From contig WUJK01000014.1 of assembly GCA_011317545.1 (NCBI GenBank), positions 310,001-374,000 of the forward strand: 64,000 bases of DNA, in the 5' to 3' direction. The notes below the pieces were generated by a model that saw only the letters and a list, made by a program, of their open reading frames with translations, was not told the origin of the DNA and did no database searches. Shown here piece by piece: positions 38,504-49,527 of this stretch (positions are counted from its first letter, which is position 1; every line of letters begins with the position of its first letter). The DNA comes from Coniella vitis (Eukaryota > Ascomycota > Sordariomycetes > Diaporthales > Schizoparmaceae). A program made the position numbers and the translations under genes.

Positions 38504-38887
38504 AATTGGCCTATGAATGAGAGTGGCGGATTGTGAGCTTCGCTGTGGACGATTACACATGGACTGGAACAAGTGCAGAAAGCAAAGATTGTTTACATCT
38601 TAAAAGTAGACATAGATGATGTATTTACAATACACTCCACATTGTATTACAGTTGAGGCATAATGACCATGTGGTATAGTACAATTCGTTTATGTGACAC
38701 CAGTCAAGACCCCTAGGTCCAGGCCTCTGTAATGACCTGTTGTTTCATTTCAAAATACGTAATTTCTGCGTGCAACTCTTTCGAATCACGAATCTGAGCC
38801 TAAGCATATCTTGGAAAAGATCCTATTATATTAAAGACGTAGTGTAGTGTAGTGCAAGGGACTCGGCGTCCACAACCTGGGGTACGA
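38504..38887. other. Convergent 3' region between MFS gene and scytalone dehydratase
   Basis: This is AT-rich relative to its neighbours and has no coding frame; 3' UTRs and polyadenylation are expected here. Confidence 0.5.
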
Positions 38888-39626
38888 TCAAACCGCCACT
38901 GCGGTTTGAATATCTCTAACCTCAGTTTGACTTGTGATCTTGTCGTCTGTCTTGGCTTTCTCGCCAAAGTTCTCCCTTCCACTCGCAAAGACCTTGTCGA
39001 ACTCGTACTCGGCCCACCGGATATCAGGCGCCAGCCCTGCAAACTTCCACACCCCGTCCACCTTTCTATACCAGTGCTTGTTGTAGCTGTGCGCGTGGCC
39101 CTTGACCTTGACTTCCGAGAGCGTAGAGTCTGCGTAGACCTGGTGGGGAACACGCAGCTGGTGGTGTCCGATAACCTCGGTGTCGGAGACCTTTTCCCAG
39201 CGCGAGCTTCCGACAAAGTGCTGTGTGCGGAGCAGTGGGTTGCCCAGCACAGAGGTATCGCTAATCATGGAGAGAAACTCGGAGGCTGGCATGGCCTCCC
39301 ATATCTTGTCGAGAAAAGAGCGGTAGTCCACCTGTCGCAAGAGGTCAGTCCACGAGGCCGAAACCAGCCTGTTGTAAGAGACTGTGATTGGTCCAAAAAA
39401 AAAACAGTGACGGGACTTACACGGATAGTGGGAGCAATACACTTGCTCAAGCGGTCCCAGTCCTTTGCATCGTAACTGTCAGCCCACTCAAAGAGGGCAG
39501 CGTTCAACCCAAGGTAATCTGCCAAAGAAGGTTAATTTGGATTAGCAACGATAGCTGTCCACCAGAGACAGGACATGGCCTACCAGAGAATGTGATCTCA
39601 TCGTCAAGTGTCAAGTTTGAAACCAT
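38888..39626 (-). CDS. SCD1: Scytalone dehydratase (DHN-melanin pathway)
   Basis: Exons 39626-39584, 39518-39421 and 39331-38888 (introns 65 and 89 nt) encode 194 residues. The enzyme dehydrates scytalone to 1,3,8-trihydroxynaphthalene and vermelone to 1,8-DHN in melanin synthesis. Active-site residues known from the Magnaporthe enzyme are present in order: the Tyr-Asp pair in DSYDAKDWD, Tyr in VDYRSF, His in RTQHF, His in HHQLRVPH, and Ser and Asn in HAHSYNKHW. Length is slightly above the usual 170-190. Possible regulatory repeats lie upstream at 39809-39867. No other melanin gene is in the window. Confidence 0.95.
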
Positions 39627-39808
39627 GTTGACAGGTGGGAAGGTGAAGAAGTGCAAAAGGAACGATTCGCTTTCGAACTGTAGAATGAAACAGAATGTGG
39701 TAAAATCTGCCAGCTGACATCCACATATCGATGAATATGAGAGGATGTCGAGAATAAATACACCACGTCCAGAGCACGCTGATCCTATTGTTCATCGTTG
39801 TGGTGGCG

Positions 39809-39829
39809 CCGAAACGTGCACCGAAACGT
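39809..39829. promoter_or_regulatory. Direct repeat CCGAAACGT in the scytalone dehydratase promoter
   Basis: Two exact copies at 39809-39817 and 39821-39829 are spaced 3 bp apart, about 185-200 bp upstream of the start codon. A regulatory role is inferred from position only. Confidence 0.35.
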
Positions 39830-39851
39830 CCGGTGGATAACCACTACCCGG

Positions 39852-39867
39852 CTCCGGACCTCCGGAG
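39852..39867. promoter_or_regulatory. CTCCGGA-CC-TCCGGAG inverted repeat
   Basis: A perfect 7-bp inverted repeat with a 2-bp spacer lies 226 bp upstream of the scytalone dehydratase start. CGG/CCG half-sites of this form are typical targets of fungal Zn2Cys6 regulators; DHN-melanin genes are known to be controlled by Cmr1/Pig1-type factors. Binding is not shown here. Confidence 0.4.
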
Positions 39868-40429
39868 GCCTTTGGGGAAATGCGGAGCAGAGGCCGTCTG
39901 GTCCACCTTGGTGGTGTTCCGGGGGGGGCATGTCAATGTGGCCACTAGCGCATCAGGCGCACATACATGGCACAGGAGGAACAGGGCACCCTTTGTTCCC
40001 AGTCCCGGAATTGGATGCATTGACCTCTGCGAGCCGCTTATTGTCTTGCAGCGTTGACACTTGCTCACCTTTGGCAAGGCCATCTACATTGCTTGGCTGT
40101 GGTCGTCACCCAATAACAAGCTCCGGAATGCCTGTTATTGTCCGAATTTCTGTGATCGGTCCCAGTACCTAGGCCAAGACACTGCCACCTCCTGCCTTTC
40201 TCTTCCGAAGGTGTCTCTTGCAATACTTGCTATCAGAAAGGCTTCTTTGCTGTCTCTGGATAAAAATGAAATGCATACTATGTAGGTTCACATCAAAGCT
40301 GTTGGTCCGACCGTCCCTGCCAAGGCCAACACCGATAATTGCAGACACAGATCATAGCGCTAATCTCGCCTCACCTTGCGAATAAAGTCTTAATTCGGGA
40401 GGATTGATGACACGTACGGACACCGAGCC

Positions 40430-41194
40430 TCACTTACGCGGCCTCTGCCTATTTTTGGTCCGCATTTTCCGTTGCCGACGAGGAGTTCTGTGAGCCCTTC
40501 TGCGGCCCCTACCACGAGCTTCATCCAATATCTCTTGGAGACTTTTGGCTTGGGCAACGATGGCTGCTGGCGGCGGCGGCGATGGTGGAACTGCAATAGG
40601 ACGCGTAATTGGTTTGGGCAAAGCAATTGCCCCCGGAGAACAACCCAAGGGCGAAGATGGTGCAGCCCAGGACTGCGCAATGGTATCAACCTGAGGGGCA
40701 ACCATGTCGCGTGCCTGCTCTCTGGACAAACCGCTCTCCATGAGCTGCTCATAAGGGGTCTCGCTGTGACGAATGTGGGCTCTGACGGCGAGATGAGCCT
40801 TGTCGCGGCTGGAGAGAGTGCCAGTCCGACCGACCTTGCCTCTGCGTTTCTGCAGCGCCGTATGTAGGATCTTGGGCAGCGACTCTGGCGGCATCAAAGG
40901 AAACTCTCGCCGAATGACAGTGTCAAAGTCGTCGTGGATGGACTTATCGCGCTTCTGGACGTTGGCAGCTCGGACATCCCTAGTCTCTGCCTCGTCTTGG
41001 CGCACCTGGCGAAGGATGGGAGTGGGCACGGCGATGCCGAGCTGCTTGTTGCTGCGGCCCTGAACAATGTATACAGTCTCATTGGCGGCCTGGGTCTGTT
41101 TACGGCAGTTCGACGTGATGTATACATTGCCCTTGCGGACGAACGAGTAACCGCGGGGTAAGGACCGCAGACCGACGGCTGGCTCAACAACCAT
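40430..41194 (-). CDS. DUF2293-domain protein
   Basis: The minus-strand frame from ATG 41194 encodes 254 residues. The N-terminus has PRGYSFVRKGNVYITSNCRK. The central FPLMPPESLPKIL, KVGRTG and LAVRAHIRHSETPYEQL segments fit the fungal DUF2293 family, whose function is unknown. A Pro-rich linker precedes a very basic Arg/Lys tail (residues 220-254), which suggests nucleic-acid or nuclear association. The stop codon overlaps a consensus splice donor (CGC-GTAAGTGA), so an alternative spliced C-terminus cannot be excluded. An additional upstream exon is also possible. Confidence 0.75.
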   Translation of the reverse strand: MVVEPAVGLRSLPRGYSFVRKGNVYITSNCRKQTQAANETVYIVQGRSNKQLGIAVPTPILRQVRQDEAETRDVRAANVQKRDKSIHDDFDTVIRREFPLMPPESLPKILHTALQKRRGKVGRTGTLSSRDKAHLAVRAHIRHSETPYEQLMESGLSREQARDMVAPQVDTIAQSWAAPSSPLGCSPGAIALPKPITRPIAVPPSPPPPAAIVAQAKSLQEILDEARGRGRRRAHRTPRRQRKMRTKNRQRPRK

Positions 41195-41958
41195 CGCAAC
41201 CTGGATATTGTGGATGATGCTGGGTGCGTCTTGGTGGTTGCCACAATATTTGGAAAGGTGGTAATGAAATGAATTAGAGGTTATTCCGGCTCGGTGGTGT
41301 CTTGTTTATCTTGGAACGATTTGCTTGCCAGTGTACCAAGCGCCGCACCCGAACTGCTCCAGAAATCGAGTTTCGAGAGAGTAAGCCAGAAGAAAGAGGG
41401 TTTGATGCCAAAAAGCAACACAAAGGAAGAATGCCTGCGGTGTCCAATGCCACGGTCGGGCTGTGGGCCTGGATTCAGGATGGGCGCTGGACACCTCCCA
41501 CATACGGGAACCTGGGTCGCTTCAAGAGGGTCTTCGGCGCTGCTAGGCAGTAAGAGAATGGCGTGCTAACTGCTGTGTTTGCCAAATGAAGACAAAAGAT
41601 GGGTGGACGAGTGGGCAAGGCCAGGCCAGATGAGGCCAGCCAGTCAGCCAACCAAAGCCAGGGTGAGGCAAGGCAAGGCAAGGCAAGGCTAAAGAGCAGG
41701 GCCACAACTCCAAGGTTGCGTTGCTGATCTCATCCGTGTTAACCCTAACCCGGGATTTCCCCCTTAGCTCGACAGCTCGCCATTCCTGATTGATACGCAC
41801 TTAGAAGGCACTCATTCATACTTAATCATCACCTTCCATTATACTTTGTAGACATTTTGACAGGAACACTGTTGAGCTATCCTCCAAGTATGAATCAGGC
41901 ATTATTGGTATTTTTCCACACAATACTGTCTCTCAGATTAACACAGTCTCGAGAATAT
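41195..41958. other. Intergenic region
   Basis: No conserved frame is seen. A short AAGGC tandem run lies at about 41670-41690. Confidence 0.5.
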
Positions 41959-43301
41959 CTACAGCAGCTTCAACAGCCAGCCATCTGCCTCCTGTTCTCC
42001 CTTGGCATTCAAGCCACCCCAGAAGACGATACTTTTGCCATCGGCACAAGTGCTGGATCCAAAGAAGCCCCGTGGCCCAGGGTGTACCTTGCCTTCGTGC
42101 TCGAGTTGCTCAGTCGGCACAATCTCCACCTCAGCCCAGCTGTACGTTCCCGACTCGATGCTGCCCGGCAGCTTGTCCCGAATCGCATCCTTGATTGCGG
42201 CCGCGTTGAAGCCGTGCGACGGCAGCTGCACCGACCACACGTCTGACCGAAAACGCTCCTCCGTGATCTCCTGGCCCGGCTTGGCCTCGCGTCCCAGCAG
42301 GTATACCAAGTAGTTGCGCCCGTAGCCTGTTGACACGGGCACCAAAGATGCGCCGACCCGCGAAGTTGGCCCGGGCACCAGCGGGTTGGTTGGAAAATCG
42401 ATCTGCTCCCACTGGAGCGCGCCTGGCTTCGCACGCTCCGTTGCATTCGGGCCGAGGCTGAGCACGTGTATGGTTCCGCCAAGTGTTGAATCGGTGCTGA
42501 TGCTGTAGAGCGTGTTGTCCACGTAGGCCGAGACGCTGGGCGTAGCTGGACACGAGGGCAGTTGCGTCCAGGCCACAGCGTCAAAGTCAAAGAGCCACGT
42601 CTCGCCCGTCTGCCCTGCCACTGTCCTTCCGCCGTGCAGGATCAGCAGGTCTTGCTTCTCATCCACAAAGATGGAGTGCCCCTCTCTAGGTGCCAGCATC
42701 TTGCCAATTTGCATCACTGCTCGTATTTTGGCCCACTGCAGCTTCTCGGTATCCCACAGCCAGATACAGTTATCTTCGTCAATGGGACTTCCCTTGTCAT
42801 CGCTGCCACCGTGAATAACCACATACTTGCCCCTTGCAGAAGCAGCATGACCCTTGCGAGGCGCAGGTACGACTACCTCGCCTGTGACGGTGTCTTTGAC
42901 CGGAAACGCCGTGTAGCAATTGTGTTGTGCTGTGGGTTGTGTCTGCGACGGGAGCGATACGGCGTGCACGTCGGTGCTGGCGAGCGAGCCATCTATGTGC
43001 TCACCACCAAAGATGTATGCAGTGTCGCCGAGCACCGTCACTGAGTGGTGAGAGCGTGCGAGTGCTGCTGGTCTGGTGCGAGGCAATGCATCGTTAGTCT
43101 GAGCCACTTCTTGGAGTGCCTTGGATTGACGACCTCGGGTTTCGGTACTCACTGGGCGCCTTGGGGTGACGAGGTAGTGATCTGGCTCAACGAAGCCTTC
43201 AGGGGCTGCGTTGGCCGTGCAATGGCGGCAGCTGCACCAAGCTCTAGACCGGTGGACACAACCTGCTCGGCCACAATTGCTCCTGCAGCGACTTCTGCCA
43301 T
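41959..43301 (-). CDS. Kelch-repeat protein
   Basis: Exons 43301-43153 and 43072-41959 (80-nt intron) encode 420 residues. At least five kelch-type blades can be seen by their double-Gly and Trp/Tyr pattern: YIFGGEHIDG, YVVIHGGSDD, LLILHGGRTV, LVYLLGR and IVFWGGLN, consistent with a beta-propeller. Splicing joins an Ala-rich N-terminus (MAEVAAGAIVAEQ) to the first blade, ALARSHHSVTVLGD. There is no signal peptide or other domain, so it is probably cytosolic. Kelch propellers usually act as protein-interaction platforms; some fungal relatives are loosely annotated as galactose-oxidase-like, but no catalytic motif is visible. Confidence 0.85.
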
Positions 43302-44135
43302 CTTGGGTCGCTGTGATTGTGGAGATCGCGCAGACGATGGTGTTTTATGTGTCGTGTCGTTCTTCTGTAGCCACTGGGCCGCTCGAAGGTGCGCAATCGA
43401 GTCAACTTGCGCAATTTGGTCGCTTTCCAAATGTCGTCTCTTGCCGATGTTTGAAAGGAGGAGACCAAAGTGTAATTCATCCAACAGTGGCAGTTTCGCT
43501 ACTTCGTTTGTTCTTTTGCTAAGACAAACACACACGCGGTTGTCTGCCCCTTGCACATGTTATGACGTACCGATCTCACATCTCGCCCTACGTCATAACA
43601 ATAAGGCTGTGAATAGCAACAGGGGGCTCTTGGATCACGGGCAGAGACGTGCTGAGCGCTGGCCGCTGGAATGCGAGGAAATAGAATAATCCCATCTTGA
43701 GCCTACTGTGGCATGCTCTTCGTTTGCTTCGGTGCAGCCACGATCTACAGGTTGCGGAGGCCAAGAGAAGCGTAGTGGGTTCGCCTCACTTGCGTTTGTC
43801 TGCGCAATGCACTGTCAGTCGCGTTGCCGCTTTGCCCATTATATCATAGTGTCTAGAGAGAGCATGGCGTGCCCGGGGACTCCGGCAGGAGGAGGCGGGG
43901 GTGGATTATCCTGCCGAAATCGGCACCGGCACTCATGGGGATGCGCTTGCAGATGCAAAACCTTGGAAAGCTGGAAAGATCGAACCTTGCACTGCCCAAC
44001 GACGTTGGGAATTTCGGACTCATGCCTCCTGGTTCTTTGGCAGTCTCCCTGCCCATTCCACCACATCACAACTGATCCTGCGTTGGCAGATCGCTTCGAG
44101 CGACGCCAGCAACGAGGCTCCACTGACGACCAACT
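43302..44135. other. Divergent intergenic region, kelch gene and MFS transporter
   Basis: The two genes diverge, so both promoters lie in this 834-bp stretch. No further gene was recognised. Confidence 0.55.
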
Positions 44136-45713
44136 ATGGCCTCAGTAGCCGCCTTTCTGCAAAAATATGTCTGGCACGAATCAGGCCTTGCTTCGCTTTG
44201 GATCACAGGTCGCGATGCCTGGCTCATCATCTTTGCGCGCTGCTGTCGCATGTTTGCCTATGGCGCCAGCTCCCTCATCCTCGCCCTCTTCTTCAACGAA
44301 CTCGAGGTCTCAGACGCCCGCATCGGCCTGTTCCTCACCCTGACGCTTGTCGGCGATGTCATCTTATCCCTCGGCGTCTCGCTCGTTGCTGACAGATTTG
44401 GCCGCCGTCGAACTCTGCTATGTGGCGCCGGCCTCATGGTTCTGGCCGGCCTCACCTTTGCCCTGAGCAACAATTACTGGGTCCTGCTGCCCGCCGCCGT
44501 GGTGGGGGTGCTGTCTGCTACTGGTGGAGATACGGGCCCTTTCCGCGCCATCGAGGAGTCCACGCTGTCTGAGCTTACTGTCCCCGAAACCCGCGCTGAT
44601 GTCCTGTCGTGGTATATCACTACTGCCGCCCTGGGCTCAGCCTCGGGAACTGCTGCAGCCGGCCGCTTGGTTTCGTGGCTCCAGGCTAAGGAGGGCTGGT
44701 CACTGCTGGCAGCGTACCATGTCTGTTTTGCCGTCTATGCCATGATGGGTACGGTGGCCTTGGTCGCTTCTAGCATCCTCTCGCCGCGATGTGAGCTCAA
44801 GGTCCCTTCGATCGCCAAGGAGAATGAGTCTGGCGAGGCTGCGCAGGGTCTGTTGGAGGACGAAGACCACGAGCTTAGCCCTGTGGATGGCGAGCACCGA
44901 GTGAAGCCGCAGCCGCAGACGGAGCAAGAAAAGCCCCCAAACAAGCTGGCGCACATCTCCAAAGAGACACGCAACATCATGTACGCCCTGTGGTTCCTGC
45001 TCATGGTCGACTCACTTGCGGATGGCATGGTGTCGATGAGCTTAACCACGTATTACATGGACGATAAGTTCCACCTGCCCAAGTCTACCCTTGGCGACGT
45101 TCTTTCAGTTGCCTACTTCCTTGCTGCCTGCTCCACTGTCTTTGCAGGACCGCTGTCGCGTCACATTGGGCTTGTCAACACCATGGTCTTCACCCACATT
45201 CCCTCCTCCCTAGCAGTCCTCATCTTTCCGCTTCCGCAAGGCAAGCTATTCACTTTTGCCCTCCTCCTCCTTAGAGTGGGGCTCAACAACATGGACCAGG
45301 CCCCGCGTGCCGCTCTCATCGCCGCCGTTGTCAAGCCCGAGGAGCGTACGGCTGTTATGGGCATCACCAGCACCCTACGGACCCTTGCCAATGTCACAGG
45401 ACCTAGCTTCACCGGCCTTTTGGCAGAGAGTGGCCGCTTCTGGATCGCCTTTGTGGTAGGAGGCGCCTTGCGTCTTGCCTATGATATTGGCTTGTTTGTC
45501 ATGTTTATCAACATCCAGCTGTACAAGCACGAGCCTATCCAAGACCCCCGACAAGGAGCGACAGCAGCAGGAAGACTGTCACTCGACGCGTTTGCGCTCG
45601 ATGACGAAGACATTGAGTCAAGGCTGCAGCTGTCGAGTGATGAGGAGGATGACGAAGATAGTGATGATCCGTGGAAGGAAAGTCACAATTTCACCAAGGC
45701 CAGAGGCTTGTGA
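44136..45713 (+). CDS. MFS transporter, single exon
   Basis: The 525-residue product has about 12 hydrophobic segments split by an acidic and Gln/Pro-rich central loop (about residues 225-280). It has a strong MFS A motif, VADRFGRRRTL, after the second segment, and conserved DTGPFRAIEESTLSEL and NNMDQAPRAALIAAVVKPEERT segments. The C-tail is very acidic (DDEDIESRLQLSSDEEDDEDSDD). The pattern is shared by a widespread, little-studied fungal MFS group related to yeast YJR124C (from memory). Substrate and membrane are unknown. No intron is needed. Confidence 0.88.
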   Translation: MASVAAFLQKYVWHESGLASLWITGRDAWLIIFARCCRMFAYGASSLILALFFNELEVSDARIGLFLTLTLVGDVILSLGVSLVADRFGRRRTLLCGAGLMVLAGLTFALSNNYWVLLPAAVVGVLSATGGDTGPFRAIEESTLSELTVPETRADVLSWYITTAALGSASGTAAAGRLVSWLQAKEGWSLLAAYHVCFAVYAMMGTVALVASSILSPRCELKVPSIAKENESGEAAQGLLEDEDHELSPVDGEHRVKPQPQTEQEKPPNKLAHISKETRNIMYALWFLLMVDSLADGMVSMSLTTYYMDDKFHLPKSTLGDVLSVAYFLAACSTVFAGPLSRHIGLVNTMVFTHIPSSLAVLIFPLPQGKLFTFALLLLRVGLNNMDQAPRAALIAAVVKPEERTAVMGITSTLRTLANVTGPSFTGLLAESGRFWIAFVVGGALRLAYDIGLFVMFINIQLYKHEPIQDPRQGATAAGRLSLDAFALDDEDIESRLQLSSDEEDDEDSDDPWKESHNFTKARGL

Positions 45714-46020
45714 AATCAAGTGCAAAACTTTCGACGTCCTTCGTCGCTAGGACTCTCTTTCGGAATTTAGAATAGTGGCATAGATTCGTCTTGTTTCTCG
45801 TAAGCGTAGAATTAATACAAGAATTCTTTTTGCATTACGGCTTATCCCGTTCAGTCCACCCCATCAAATCGGCTCGAAACCGTTTTCACTCTTTGATGGT
45901 GAAAGTACACGCGCGGTGCAAGACTTTGAAGGTATTGAGCATTATTTTGCAGCCCTCAAGGTTCACAAACAAGAAACAAGTTACTATAAAGCAGCTCGGA
46001 GACTTGAAAGATCCTGACCC
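45714..46020. other. Convergent 3' region
   Basis: A 307-bp stretch with no gene seen, between the 3' ends of the MFS transporter and the small secreted protein gene. Confidence 0.5.
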
Positions 46021-46900
46021 TCACTGCGAACTCACAATACCATTCGGGGCCGTGATGAGTGTGGCCAGGACGCCACCGATCTCCAAGCCCAAAGCCTCCT
46101 GAAGCTTCTGGACAACAACACCGCCAATTCCGTCAACAATTGTTTGGCAAGTGTTGGTGAGATCTGCCAAAGCCAACACAACGGTAATGAGGATGCTCGA
46201 GGCGCTGTTGATGTCTATAATTAGGTGCAAGGAATGCCACATGTCAGCTATCTTGTTTCTGAAAATGAAATGAACAGAGAGGTGTTGTGCCCTTGCTTTT
46301 AGGCATAAATACACAGATAATCTGACTCAAGTTTAATGGTCACCGGGAGAGAAAAGTAAAGAGAAACGAGAGGAAGAGAGAGACGTACCAACCGCATTCT
46401 TGATGATGCAGCCCTCCATGGTATAAGCAATTTCAGCAGACAAACTGCCAAACTCTGTGTACGTGCTCTGCTGGCACGTTGCATCACAGTCGGTGGTCCG
46501 CTCAAAGAGCAGGCTGCTCCTCTTGGAAGTCGAAGGGGTCGTGATGTTAGCACTAGCAGCTCCTATGCTCGTCGAAGTTGCATTCAAGGCATCGGCAATG
46601 GCCTTGAACTCTGTTTGCACGTTGCTGTTGGTCGAGTTTCCAGCTGTGGTGTTTGATGCTGTAGGAAGACTGGCGATGGTTTGGTCTGGAAGGGGAGAGC
46701 AGGTATGTCAGCGAATCGTTGTTCTCAAATCATAATCGTAGGGGGGCCCTACTGATATTTCCAGTGTGCGTCTTGACGGTAGCCAGGAGAGCATCGAGGC
46801 TGGACGCCGTGTCCCGTATGACAAGTTGGTGGCCTACTGAAAGCAGAGGGCTGGCGAAAGCCACTGCGAGACTGCATGCAAGAAGGGAAATCGACTTCAT
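46021..46900 (-). CDS. Small secreted protein, possibly HsbA-like
   Basis: Exons 46900-46753, 46685-46389 and 46214-46021 (introns 67 and 174 nt) encode 212 residues. A signal peptide, MKSISLLACSLAVAFAS, starts the protein. The mature part is rich in Ala, Ser and Thr, with NxS/T sequons and four Cys (CDATC, GC, TC). Amphipathic segments such as SLDALLATVKTHTGN, together with the hydrophobic C-terminus, recall hydrophobic-surface-binding protein A and cell-wall galactomannoproteins. The resemblance is weak, so the family name is a guess. It is probably secreted to the cell surface. Confidence 0.65.
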
Positions 46901-48358
46901 GGCCGTTGATACTGTAAGTATTATTGTAGATGTAAATGAGTGGCGAGGAATTTGGGAAGAGAGTGTCCCAAAAAAGAGAAAAAAGAGAGGTCACGCGAGT
47001 TTGCAAAGGAAGAAGTATTATTACTATTGTCTGGATATTCGAAGCATACCCGCTCCGCAAGCCTCGATCCGGGGGCAGGAAGTTGTGTTTATATTATCCC
47101 TGAAGAAACCGCTCTGGATGAATAGTGTTCTTGTCTTTGTGCCTTTTGCTCTTCTTTGGATACTAAAATGCAGCTGTCCTCCCTAGCCAGCCAGTATATG
47201 CGCACCGAGGCATGCGCACAGCCGGTCTAACGACTCTCTGGCGCAGGTACAAGCGCATGTATGGCTGGATACGACCTTGACAAAGGCCGTCCGATGTTAC
47301 CAGCAAGCACGCCCTCGCTGAGCCTGGACAGAAAACTTGTCTATTTCTGTTTCGTCGTGGCAACCGCAGTCAAAGCTGGAAACCGAGCATCGGCCTCCTC
47401 TAGTCGGAATCTTAACCACAGTCTGTTTTCTGTTTGTGGGTATGTGCCGAAACAATTGGGAAACACGCCAAAACAGCTACCCGTAAGCCACGCCACTTCT
47501 ACGTCCGTCCACACACACAATACCGACTCAAGTGGGGGTCTTTATCAAGGGGGGATCGCGGTGTTTGAGCGCTTTGGGCTCGAGTTCTGGGACGCTATTT
47601 CTGGTGGCGCGGGGGTCCTTGGCCTCTTTTCGAGCCAAGCTAATGGTAGTAAATTGTCATGGTAGCGGTTTGGAGAGTTTCCCGGTCCTTTGGTTCGCTT
47701 TTCGAGCCCATTTGCACTATGATAGACGTATGTTGTTTGCTGAAGAGAAAGAGAAACGGCTGAATACTCTTGCCAATCTCTCTTTTTATATATATAATGC
47801 TTCACAGTGGAATCTATATCATGGGCTTTCGAATATTTGTAAGAGAACGTGGAGTACCAAAGGAACGACTTGACACTTGACTCGTGGTGTCCAGAGATAA
47901 ATATTCGGTGCCATGAAGGCTATCAGGTGACTTATCACTAGCAATGGCTGTGTAGGCGGAAAACATTGTCAATACATCAGATAATGATCCAAAACATTCA
48001 ATCCCAAAGAGTCCTGGCAAACATATGTTTCTATACAATTTTAGATTTTGTCTTTCGAATGGAAACATTCTTTCTGCGGGTCATGATTGTAATACATTCG
48101 TTTATGTAGTTCCAAGCAGGGTGTAGATATGATCGTCTATCGAAGACCCCCAGGTGCCGCATAGTGCTGCAGAATCCTCGTGTCTCTGTGAAGATATTAA
48201 ATTCGGTCAAATTCCTCATCATCGTTCTCTTCATGTTCGTGTCTGAAGTTTGTGCCGGATCACCGGCGTCATGCATGCCTTCCAGTAGCTTCTCACCATT
48301 AAATCTAACTCGCCAGGTTGCGCCACGGATGTCCCCCTTTTATCTTCCCTTTGCACCC
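46901..48358. other. Intergenic region
   Basis: No gene is recognised in either strand over about 1.46 kb. Confidence 0.5.
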
Positions 48359-49527
48359 TTACTGAGTGGAAGCAACACTATTGGCATCTGCTCCCTTCTT
48401 GGAAACATTCTGTTCCATGGGAATGCCCTGATTTGCTGCGCTGTTCCTCCTCTTCTTGAGTATCATGAACGCAGCGGCGCCGACGACAGCCAGAGAGCCG
48501 ACGATAGTACCGACAGCAATGCCAGCAATGGCGCCCTTGCTGAGGCCGTTTGAGCTGCTGCTGCTGCTGCTGGACGACGAAGTTGCTGTGACGGTTGCGG
48601 CGGATGCTGTTGCCGTCACTGTGGAGTCGAAACCCTCAGCGGTCACTGTTGCGGTTGATCTTCGGGTCAGACAAACAACTACCCTCACCAGGGCCAAGAA
48701 GCTAGTGTCCGATGAAGAATGATTTGGCTTACCATTGAAACAAGGGATCGAGGTGCTAAAGTCAGAGTCCTCGACAAAGTACTGCGCAAGGGCAACACAT
48801 GTTAGCAACGTGCCGACGATGATTCCTCTTGACTTATGCAAGGAAAAACCACAACAGGAAGATGAGGAGATTGGACGAACAATATCTGCGCAAGCGTAAA
48901 ACGTTTCGTTGTTTCCGTTATTCTCGTCCTCATAATGTGCCCAGTACTCGAGCTGGATAGTGGCATTCGAGCCAGCTGTAACCGTGTCTGGGATGGAAGC
49001 GATCTTGTAGCACTGGTGACCAGGTACAATCTCCGTCACATTGCTCACAATCTGCTCTGTGAATTCGCTCTCGGCCGTTGGGTCTGGGGTTGTGGCCAAT
49101 AGTCAGCAAACGGGTGGCTTTGATACATGCACCAGGCGTCTCAGTCTCAGCATCCGGGAACACGCTGGAGAAGGACGTACTGTTGTCAAAGGAGATGTAG
49201 AAAGCGACTTTCCAAGCATCGTCAGCAATGGATAGAGCAACCTCTCCCTGGCCTAGAAGCGGTGATTAGCAAAAGGTGAAGGCCATCATACAGTGGGGTG
49301 AAGCAGGTGATAAAAAGGGACTGACTGAGAGGGAACTCTGTGCGGGTGGTGACACCAGAGGAGCTACCACATGGGCCGGTGTTGTCGTAGGCAGCCGTCC
49401 AGTTCCGGTTCTCGGGCCAGAGGAACGCAACGGGACCCATGATTGTTCCTTCGTCACCTTCTCCGTGGACCTCGGCCTGGGCGGCCGTGGCCAACGCCAC
49501 AGCGGCAAGTGGTGAGGCAAAACGCAT
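48359..49527 (-). CDS. Copper-acquisition-factor BIM1-like (X325-type) surface protein with membrane anchor
   Basis: Five exons (49527-49326, 49252-49181, 49083-48881, 48781-48733, 48645-48359) keep frame and give 270 residues. A signal peptide covers about residues 1-18. The ectodomain has the family's MGPVAFLWPENRNW, CGSSSGVTTRTEFPL, DDAWKVAFYISF, PGHQCYKI and FYACADI segments. A Ser-rich stalk leads to a membrane helix at about 213-238 and a basic cytosolic tail (KKRRN). Relatives bind copper or sit at the cell wall, and many are GPI-anchored. Here the helix followed by Lys/Arg and about 30 polar residues argues for a single-pass membrane protein. His-21 is not at the predicted mature N-terminus, so copper-brace chemistry is uncertain. 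Confidence 0.85.

Larger units (their letters stand above)
39627..40429. other. Intergenic region upstream of scytalone dehydratase
   Basis: No gene is seen. The part nearest the dehydratase (39800-39870) is rich in CCG/CGG triplets and carries the repeats listed separately. Confidence 0.55.

Noticed and set aside
37610..38572. 320-codon antisense open frame over the MFS gene
   Set aside because: The sense frame has clear transporter features and spliced continuity; the antisense translation is Arg/His-rich, without family resemblance.
36817..45713. Possible secondary-metabolite cluster around scytalone dehydratase
   Set aside because: No polyketide synthase, reductase or pathway regulator was seen; the neighbours are a DUF2293 protein, a kelch protein and generic transporters.
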